Of a stretch of 64,000 nt of DNA, positions 57,121-64,000 are shown piece by piece. Under the pieces are notes generated by a model that was not told where the DNA came from, did no database searches, and was given only the letters and a program-made list of their open reading frames with translations. Source of the DNA: Pterois miles (Eukaryota > Chordata > Actinopteri > Perciformes > Scorpaenidae); assembly GCA_947000775.1 (NCBI GenBank), contig CAMQGK010000299.1:17736001-17800000 (forward strand), in the 5' to 3' direction. Position 1 is the stretch's first letter, and every line of letters begins with the position of its first letter. The translations under genes and the position numbers were made by a program.

Positions 57121-60100
57121 CAATTCATATGTAGTGTGGTGGTGGTGGCTAGGATTATATATACTGATTTACAGACACTCCAATTTGAGTACACATTGCA
57201 TTAGCCTTACACACTTGTAAAATACCTGTCTGTACACAACTTTAAATATTTTTTTACACATAGTGATATAGGAAGATACATACAGTATAGAATAATCGGG
57301 AATCATTAAAGCCCTCTTCAGTTTAATGGTCAAGCATCTCCACGCTGCTGTGAAGTTTTTATTGTACACCTCAGGATGTAGTTTTTAAAAGGACCAGTCC
57401 ACTTTATTCCACTTTGGTTCTGTCAGTTACAATAATCACCAAGTTCATTGCTTAAAAATTTGGCAATTGTACACCAGTCAATTGTTATCCAGATTAAGGG
57501 ATCATGAGATGATTAATAGGGGAAGGAAATTAGAACATTCTGCTATGTATAACTGTTTGTTTTTCAGATGAACTACACCTTATTTCTTGTTAAATTCAGA
57601 GTTGTTTTGAGGGTTTCCCCGCAGGACGTGGTTAGTGGAGGTGGTAGGTGCATTTCCCATTTGTAAAAACTCAGTAGGTTTTCTTTAAATTGCCAACATT
57701 GCGACATGTGTTTCTGATTGATTGCTGCAACGTGAAACTATGATGAAATCAATCAATAAATGTCACCTGCTGAGCTGAATCCAACAAGACGCATCTCGTC
57801 TTAAGACCGGTTCAAGCACTACGTAGGCTCAGTCTTTAAATGTGTTGCCTCTGCTTGTTTCATGTTTCATAAAAGTGCAATAATTTTTCTGTAATACGCT
57901 GCAGGAAACCCTCTTTGTTGTCTTAAAGCCTGGCCACGCCAGCTTTTAAAATCATTTCTTGCATCAAATTCAATTCAAGTGAACTTTAACCTGCAAATTT
58001 GCACTATTAACCAAAAGCAAGTTGACAGTGTTGACTTTTTAAGAAAAGTCAACAGAAAGCCAGAGAATCCAAAATGGAGGAAGCTATCGCAGCTATGGTG
58101 CCTTCAAATGGGGTCTTGTTTAGCATGTTTACGAGTTGGGTCTGTATGAACGACCCCTCATGTTGTATTCACGACCTCGTAAGTGGACAGTTTCTAAGAA
58201 ATCCGAGTTCACAAGTACAATGTTATCACAACCAACAGAACCAGTGTCCAAACCCACTAAATCAGTGGTTCCCAACCTATTTTCCTTGAAGCCCCCAGTT
58301 CTTGTTCCTAAGAAAAGCAGAAAAAAATCCTTTGCCCTTAAAAAAAATACAAATCCTCAAACAAAACCCTCAATTTCAATAAGACGATTGTGCATTAAAT
58401 CTCTTATTTTCCTAAATCAACTTTCTTTAATGAATACAACTCATCAGTGTCATCAGTATAAAACAAGTGATGACATCTTGATGTATTCATCAAGTTAATG
58501 CAGATCCAAAATGTTGACTTTTGGACTTCTCTGAGTTATTGGATGCTCTGCAGTTATTGGAAATGTTTAGATCACACAAGACCGAAACAATCCAACGCAT
58601 CCGCCACTGGAATCTAACTATACAAATAGTATAATACCAATAATGTTATCGCAGCCTGATCCTTTTCTGCAACTGTGCATAAATGGAGCTCAACAGGAAT
58701 GAGTCGTAAAACCCAGAAATGAATTAGCACTTTAGCTCTTTTTAGCTCTTTCGGTTCCCTTGTCTGGAAGTCAATGGGTTTTTAGTGAGATGCCTGAAAT
58801 AAGTTCTGTAATGTGTGTTAACCACAGAGCTTATATTCAGCATTAATCCAAACCCAATGGAACAATCTCACTGGCTTTTTGTTGAGGGGACCAGGACGAT
58901 GCCAACTTTATGTTGGACTACAAAATACGTCATCCCTGGAGCTCTATACCGGGTTTTGGTGAAGTTACTAAGCAAAAAAATGTCTTTTTAAATACTTTTA
59001 TATACAGACTTTCGTAGAAATTATCCAGTGAGTAAGTTATGATTTTAGTTATATATGTGCATTTTTTTTTTTTTTTTTTTTTTTGACAAAATCAGAGCAG
59101 GCAAATCTGGTGATCTTGTGATCTTTGGCGACCCCCTAAGGGAGGCCCAGACCCCAGATTGGGAACCACTGCTCTAAAATAAGGTCCAAGTGATAATAAA
59201 CTAGTTACCCTTCAGTCTGCTGTATCTTGACCCCTGTAGGAAACCTCTCTTTTCGTTAAATCACCACAGGAAAGTCGTGGCCTGGAGCAAAGACTCCAGA
59301 GCCTGTAGGGATTCAGTATGTTGCTCAAGAGTACTTCAGTGGGGGTAGGGCTTGAAACCAATGTCCTCCATCATCCTGCTGTCACAATCACTGCCCTGTG
59401 TGCTCTAATCTACCACATTTCACCTCGTCAGTAACTTCCAACCGGTTAAAATGCATGGGTGGGTGTGCAGGGACTTTCCCTACATTATAGAAACTGCACA
59501 AGGAGCTGAAAGCCTCAGATTAGCTGACATCAGTGTAACTTTGTTGTTTTTAGTTTCTTTTTTTTTTTCAAAAAAGAAGTTCAAGTCCCACAAGCAGATC
59601 TCGAGTTAAGATTCTGCTTGTGATAAAAATGAAACCCACGTATCAAAAGAAGAGTGTTGTCATTGCTGAAACCCTGCAGAGATAACTTTGCTGATGGGAG
59701 ATGAAGTTTCTGGTCTCCGAGATAGAAGTACAGTAAAAAGTCTGCCACGTTAATCCTCAGAGCAGGTCTTGATCTCATGCAGCCAGCTGTGTGTCTTCCT
59801 TTTGTTATTTTTGTTGGGTGGTCTGGGCAGTCAAGTGACATCAAACTGTTTTGTTCAGATCTTTAGGAAGACCGAGGAGAATCCCAGTTGATAATTTGTA
59901 CAGGAAAGTATCCCATGTGGTGGGATTTTGACCTTTGACCCCTCTATATACAAGCAGTGTGCAAGCACATGGGCGAACATGGGACGTGTGGTGCATTAAT
60001 TAACATTTGCAAAAATATATCTTAGTATTTTTTTGCCTTACAGTTAGACAATATAAATAGTAAATTATAAATGGAAAATATACAGTATATGGGGGCTGAA

Positions 60101-61000
60101 AACAGATACGTCGTATAGGCCAACTTAAAGTGCTAAGATACTTTTTGTTTTTGAACAAGCTGCAAGCATAAAAGTATATTCTGACTAAAACTTTCCTTCC
60201 ACTGTGCTCGTAGAGAAGACGCCGGTGCCCCGCCCTGCAGGGCATCATCACAGCTCGTTGCATACTTTCACATTCATGTTCTCCAGCTTGATTTGTCAGT
60301 AGATGAAATGCAAGTCTGGAATGTTTTAACCGCCACTAGCTTAACTGCCATCTTGTTTGAGAGAAGTGAAAATGGACTGGCATCAAACCCTCATAGACAC
60401 GCAATCATTCTCACTTCGGTGTCAAAAACTCGACTAAACCCGTATCTGTCGGATCATCTCAATAAGCCCGATTCTACCAGATCACTGTCCTCGGCACTGA
60501 CTGCACACAATCCTCTGCAACATGTACTGTAGTGTGTGTGTGAGATCTCCAAGCAGGTGTACAGTATTTAAAGCTAAGTGGTGAAAAAAAAATACACCTC
60601 CCTGATCGTTTAACTGATGAACACTGAAAACTTGTTGACATGCAGAACCTCCTGAATCTGCCAGCGTGCCTCTCGTACCGTGCCTCGTCGTCTTTGGCTT
60701 ACTTTGCTAAAATCAAAGTGTAACTACACTGTGAAGCGAAAAACAACACGACACCTGAAACTGTCTGAAACCACACAACGAGACTCATAACAAAACAGCA
60801 GCAACCAGAGCCAGTGATCGCAGGGGCAGAGCTGTCTGAAGGGCGACCATTTTTTGCATCCCCTACCTACAGGTCGTCGCACTATAAACTGGTCGTTCTT
60901 GCATTTTTGACTTTCCCCATTTTGGCCAGGTCGGCCGCAATCCTGTCACATAATCTATAAGAGGAGAGCGCAGATGTGTGCGGGCCGGTTGCCATGGCGA
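57121..61000 (-). other. tbkbp1: probable tbkbp1 3' untranslated region and 3' flank
   Basis: No coding frame is convincing downstream of the tbkbp1 stop. Reading the minus strand by eye, the first AATAAA hexamers are at 57408-57403 and 57363-57358 (the latter in a GTACAATAAAAAC context); an ATTAAA lies at 58432-58427 inside a hAT-type element. A Pumilio-type TGTATATA is near 59.95 kb. The true 3' end could be anywhere here; the boundary is a guess. Confidence 0.35.
58263..59171. mobile_element. non-autonomous hAT-type element, 909 bp
   Basis: Terminal inverted repeats are CAGTGGTTCCCAACC (58263) and, at the right, GATTGGGAACCACTG (ending 59171). Flanks CACTAAAT (58255-58262) and CTCTAAAA (59172-59179) agree at six of eight bases, consistent with an aged 8-bp target duplication. 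No transposase frame; a long poly(T) run lies near 59064-59084. Confidence 0.85.
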
Positions 61001-61129
61001 TCAGATCTTGCTGTTCTCCAGGTGGGAGTCGATGTGCTTGATGAGGGCGTCGTCAGGGTAACCGACGGGGAATATCAACTGGCAGAGAGGGCAGCTCCGC
61101 ATGTCGCTTTCCTCGGTCTCCATCCAGAG
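61001..61129 (-). CDS. tbkbp1: tbkbp1 terminal coding exon with C-terminal C2H2 zinc finger
   Basis: Encodes the last 42 residues and the TGA stop at 61003-61001. The peptide begins LWMETEESDM and holds a C-X2-C-X15-H-X3-H finger (Cys13, Cys16, His32, His36 of this exon) reading CPLC...HIDSH, then ends LENSKI. This matches the small C-terminal zinc finger of the TBK1 adaptor family (TBKBP1; TANK and the TAX1BP1 group have related fingers). The acceptor TTGCCCTGCAG is directly preceded by a (TG)37 tract, which is unusual. Joining to the upstream exon is phase 0. Adjacency to tbx21 on the same strand agrees with the human TBKBP1-TBX21 order. Confidence is high that this is a real exon and good that the gene is tbkbp1. 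Confidence 0.92.
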   Translation of the reverse strand, partial: LWMETEESDMRSCPLCQLIFPVGYPDDALIKHIDSHLENSKI

Positions 61130-61138
61130 CTGCAGGGC

Positions 61139-61140
<2 letters not shown>

Positions 61141-61214
<74 letters not shown>
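61141..61214. repeat. (CA)37 / (TG)37 at the tbkbp1 terminal-exon acceptor
   Basis: A perfect 74-bp dinucleotide tract. On the transcribed strand it is (TG)37 ending 11 nt before the exon, so it takes the place of most of the polypyrimidine tract. CTAAT at 61222-61218 directly beyond it fits the branch-point consensus, and no AG lies between that point and the acceptor. Confidence 0.97.
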
Positions 61215-61216
<2 letters not shown>

Positions 61217-61448
61217 GATTAGATATCACAGGCGGCCATCAGCTTCTCTGGATTGTATTAGTCATTCTGTGGGAGGTGACAAAATCACATTACTACTTGG
61301 AAAGCGATCATCACTTCAGACTTGCACAACAGGGTTTTGCTGTGAAATGGGCCGACTTGTAGTAAATCCAGGTGGAAACTCTCACCCAAGCGCAGATTCA
61401 CTGTGTAATCCAGTTCAGTTTAGAGAGAAGAATAATTAGAGGAAAATT

Positions 61449-61992
61449 AGGTAACTTCATTTTACAGGCCTGGAAATTTCATGGTAATTAGGTGATTATT
61501 TAGCAGCCTATTTGAAATTCATCTGGAATTACTGCCAAATTACCCCATACCCTGTTCACATCGAAATTTATCAAAAAATACTATATTATCAGCATGGTTT
61601 GATAATTATATGCTAAAATAGCGTTATGGTTAAAATAGGGCTCTTCGTGGGAGATGGACAACCAAAACTATGTTTTTTAAAGACATTTCAAAGAAGTTAT
61701 TTGCTAATTATTATCTATTTGTCAGCAGACATGGAAACAAAGCACATCAGTTAACTTTCTATTCTTTTCCTGGAAATGTATTAAATACATTTCTAGCTAT
61801 TTATCACTGCTTATGAGGAAATAGTGGAATATAATTATAAATAATGTTTATGATAGTCAAGACAGCCAAAGTATTTTTCAATACATTTAGAGGTAAATAT
61901 TGGGGTAATGTGGCAGTAATTCCCAAGACATTTCAAATACTTGCTAATTATCACCTAATTACCATGAAATTTGCAGACCTGTAAAATGACTT
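61449..61992. repeat. palindromic element with ~95-bp terminal inverted repeats, in tbkbp1 intron
   Basis: The left arm (about 61450-61550, starting near TCATTTTACAGGCCTG) returns as an inverted copy on the right (about 61900-61992), with TGGTAATTAGGTGAT shared exactly. Similarity continues inward more weakly (AAAATACT blocks near 61.58 and 61.87 kb). A loose copy of the terminal motif appears again near 62.30 kb. No coding capacity, so probably a MITE or foldback element. Confidence 0.75.
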
Positions 61993-62469
61993 ATTACCAA
62001 TATCTTTAATTCCCCTCAATTGTAGATTTCTACATTGTCATTTTTAGATATCTAAAATTAGAAAACTACTATGCTGCTACACTGCAGCCGTATGTGTTTA
62101 TAAAGTGTGTCTGGAGACAATAAATCTACAATATGCTGTAAATTTCTACCATAACTCTCCAGTGAACAAAGCTCATGTTTGCCACAGAGTCCTTGATGAT
62201 GATCTCTTTTTATTTCATGTCATTTTCTATCTATCTGATCCACAGCGGTCCCTGACCACTCATGTCACAGCCGGCTGCACGTTGTGCATAACGATAATTA
62301 TCACCTAATTACCGTGAAATCAGTTTCATGTCTGTGCATCATTTGGCATTGTGTTCATACACTCACACAGAAACTGCTTATCTTAGATGAAGCTATGCAG
62401 ATCACCCTTCAAGGTAACGCCCGGTGAGTAATTGATATGCAAATGGTAATTTTTGTGAGTGCGCATTTT

Positions 62470-62869
62470 TTCGGGGACGACTGTGGCTCAGAGGGCAGAG
62501 CAGGTCGTCCACCAGTTGGAAGGTCAGTGGTTCGATTCCATGTCACATGTCCCCTGTCATATGTTGCTGAGCAAGACACGTAACCCCACACTGCTCCTGA
62601 AGGCATTGGTGTGTGAATGAGTATTTAGATTAGATCCTGATGGGCAAAGTTGGCACCTTGCTCGCTCTCAGGCCAAAGCTACAAGATGGCACAGAACTTT
62701 ACGGATGTTCACATACCATGTGGCTGTAAGTTGGGCAGAACGTTGGTTGTTACCGAACAGAACGAGATAATGTGCAGCTCTTAGTTTGCAAAGGTCTGAC
62801 GCACAGCGTTGGCGATGTGCTTGGCGCTGATGCTGAAGATGTCATGGCAGCCTCTTCCATCGGTGTATG

Positions 62870-62918
<49 letters not shown>

Positions 62919-63021
62919 GCGTGTGTGTGTGTGTGTGTGAATGGGTGAATGTCGACATGTTGTGAAAAGAGTGGTCAGAAGACTAGAAAACCACTATATC
63001 AATGCAAGTCCATTTACCATT
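62470..63021 (+). mobile_element. tRNA-derived SINE, interrupted by a ~185-bp foreign segment and a TG tract
   Basis: Shows an A-box-like TGGCTCAGAGG (62484-62494) and a B-box GGTTCGATTCC (62529-62539), followed by the SINE body (GAGCAAGACAC, GATCCTGATGGGC) and tail (AGACTAGAAAA, CCATTTACCATT). A second copy at 49.2 kb runs straight through where this one holds 62664-62848, so that piece is an insertion. The SINE is antisense to tbkbp1. Confidence 0.8.
62873..62939. repeat. (GT)n tract with two GC interruptions
   Basis: A 67-bp imperfect dinucleotide tract that expanded inside the SINE tail, where the related copy has only a short GTGTGTGTG. Confidence 0.95.
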
Positions 63022-63079
63022 CAAGTCCACTGAATTTTCTTTAAGGTTGAGGAACCTTCATTAATATTCATTAAAAGAA

Positions 63080-63165
63080 ACTAACATATTCGGTAGGAAA
63101 CAGGAAACAAACAGTGGTCTCTTGTGTCATTCCAACGTCTTGTTAACCCATCCATCCACCCCGAT
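63080..63165 (+). mobile_element. family A dispersed repeat, fragment
   Basis: Carries the conserved block AAACAGTGGTCTCTTG and a CCCATCCATCCACC end, as in copies at 18.3, 33.4 and 46.5 kb. It lies inside the last tbkbp1 intron. Confidence 0.5.
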
Positions 63166-63463
63166 CTTCTCCGGTGGACAGCGGTCAAAAGTCTGAGCGG
63201 GATTTGTCACCACAAACGTATGTTGTTATCAGACATTTCCTGAAACAACCGATGGTGCATTTTTCTCGAGAGGACAGTCTTGCTTCACTTAGAGGCTGAA
63301 AGCAGGAAGGAACAGCTAGTCTGACCCTGTCACAACTTTATGCTCCTCTAAATCTGTTTTATTGACACGATGAATCTTGTCCGTTTAAGTTAGAGTTGGA
63401 GTTATTTCTTGATGGACAACAGGTAAAACACACTTCTTTGTGCCTTCTCTGGCTCTAGCATGG

Positions 63464-63702
63464 GCTAAACTGTGCACAATCTGAGTATATTTTTATGCTG
63501 AATGCAGTAGCTGTGAGGGTTTCTGGACAATTATTATTTATTTTTTTCAAATAGTAAATATATACATCCCATCCCCAATATACCACTTCCATGTTGATGA
63601 GTATTAAATACTTGACAAATCTCCCATTGAGGTTCATTTTGAACAGATAATTAATTTGTGATTAATCCAGATTAGATATTTGAATGGATTGATAGCCCTG
63701 AT
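63464..63702 (-). mobile_element. family B (GGGCTGTCAA-type) element, 5' end, inverted
   Basis: Reverse-oriented copy of the dispersed family seen complete at 38.6 kb. Shared landmarks are GAGGTTTCTGGACAAT-like and ACTTGACAAATCTCCC, and it ends in GATTGATAGCCCT, the element terminus. Lies in the tbkbp1 intron. Confidence 0.7.
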
Positions 63703-63806
63703 TTAAAGTCTGTCTATTAAAAACAAGCTGTTTTCTGTGAACCAGCTCACTGCTCCCACAGTAACTACTGTTGGGATGTAATGTGGTTTTACACTTTTGA
63801 ACTCAC

Positions 63807-64000
63807 ATTGATTGAAGGCCAGGACTGAGCGTGCTCTGCGGACATGTAGCCCGGCTGTGGGTGGCAGCTGAGGGTGTTGGACCTCTGAGGGATGGGGAAG
63901 ACTGAGCAGGACGCCGGACCTCTCATGACGCCACTGGGCACCGCAGAAGAGAGCACGCCCAGCGTCCGCGGTGGGCTGATGGGATGCGGGCAGGTCCACT
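63807..64000 (-). CDS. tbkbp1: tbkbp1 penultimate coding exon (partial, runs off right edge)
   Basis: TBK1-binding protein 1 (SINTBAD), a cytoplasmic adaptor that binds TBK1 and IKK-epsilon upstream of IRF3 activation; family members are about 600 residues. This piece encodes 64 complete codons after two bases of a split codon at the window edge. It is Ser/Pro-rich (SPPRTLGVLSSAVPSG) and ends AEHAQSWPSIN, followed by a GTGAGT donor at 63806-63801 in phase 0. The longest ATG-led frame over the same bases is a different one; this frame was chosen because it stays open to the edge, ends at a good donor and joins in phase to the zinc-finger exon. The coiled-coil and TBK1-binding regions of the protein lie beyond the window. 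Confidence 0.85.

Larger units (their letters stand above)
61130..63806 (-). other. tbkbp1: tbkbp1 last intron (2677 bp)
   Basis: Bounded by GTGAGT (63806 side) and CTGCAG (61130 side) on the minus strand. It contains a (TG)37 tract at the acceptor, a palindromic element, an interrupted tRNA-derived SINE, a second TG tract, a short dispersed-repeat fragment near 63.1 kb and the end of a dispersed inverted-repeat element. No further exon is seen. Confidence 0.85.

Noticed and set aside
61141..61214. Val/Cys and Thr/His repeat frames over the (CA)37 tract
   Set aside because: Translation of a dinucleotide repeat; on the minus strand it only fuses to the real exon because the intron happens to be open.
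63703..63999. 98-codon ATG-led minus frame at the right edge
   Set aside because: It reads through the exon donor into intron in a different frame; the frame ending AEHAQSWPSIN at a GTGAGT donor joins in phase to the zinc-finger exon.

Overview
The window looks like nuclear DNA of a ray-finned fish, most likely a percomorph teleost. Two spliced, vertebrate-type genes are visible, both on the minus strand. The rest is AT-leaning noncoding DNA with long (CA)n/(TG)n tracts and many degenerate repeats of kinds I associate with percomorph genomes. No species can be named, and there is no sign of operons or other prokaryotic features.

Layout. Positions 1-9665 are the first intron of tbx21 (T-bet), which runs off the left edge; no further T-box exon was found by eye. 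Positions 9666-10213 are the coding part of tbx21 exon 1, inside a CpG-rich patch, with the promoter and 5' leader in the bases above 10213. From about 10.7 kb to 57 kb no gene can be supported. This stretch holds at least ten families of mobile-element remnants (inverted-repeat elements, a tRNA-derived SINE, LINE/L1-type reverse-transcriptase relics, Tc1-type transposase relics), several simple repeats, a 0.7 kb minisatellite with an 11-bp unit and a 55-bp higher-order period, and a few non-repetitive GC-rich islands that could be regulatory. Positions 57-61 kb probably hold the 3' untranslated region or flank of the second gene and contain a 909-bp non-autonomous hAT-type element. Positions 61001-61129 and 63807-64000 are the last two coding exons of tbkbp1 (TBK1-binding protein 1, SINTBAD); the rest of that gene lies beyond 64000.

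The two genes keep the order and orientation I recall for human 17q21.32 (TBKBP1 upstream of TBX21, same strand), which supports both names. T-bet directs type 1 lymphocyte differentiation. TBKBP1 is an adaptor for TBK1/IKK-epsilon in innate signalling. They are neighbours in the genome, but nothing here shows co-regulation.

Most interesting observations. The acceptor of the terminal tbkbp1 exon is preceded by a (TG)37 tract only 11 nt from the exon, with a good branch-point candidate on its far side, an arrangement like CFTR exon 9. A roughly 540-bp palindromic element sits in the same intron. The 45.5-46.2 kb minisatellite has a higher-order structure and substitutions that look like CpG decay. 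One retroposon fragment interrupts another repeat with a 5-bp target duplication, and a second copy in the window shows the empty site. I found no convincing new protein system; uncertain open frames are listed with low confidence.
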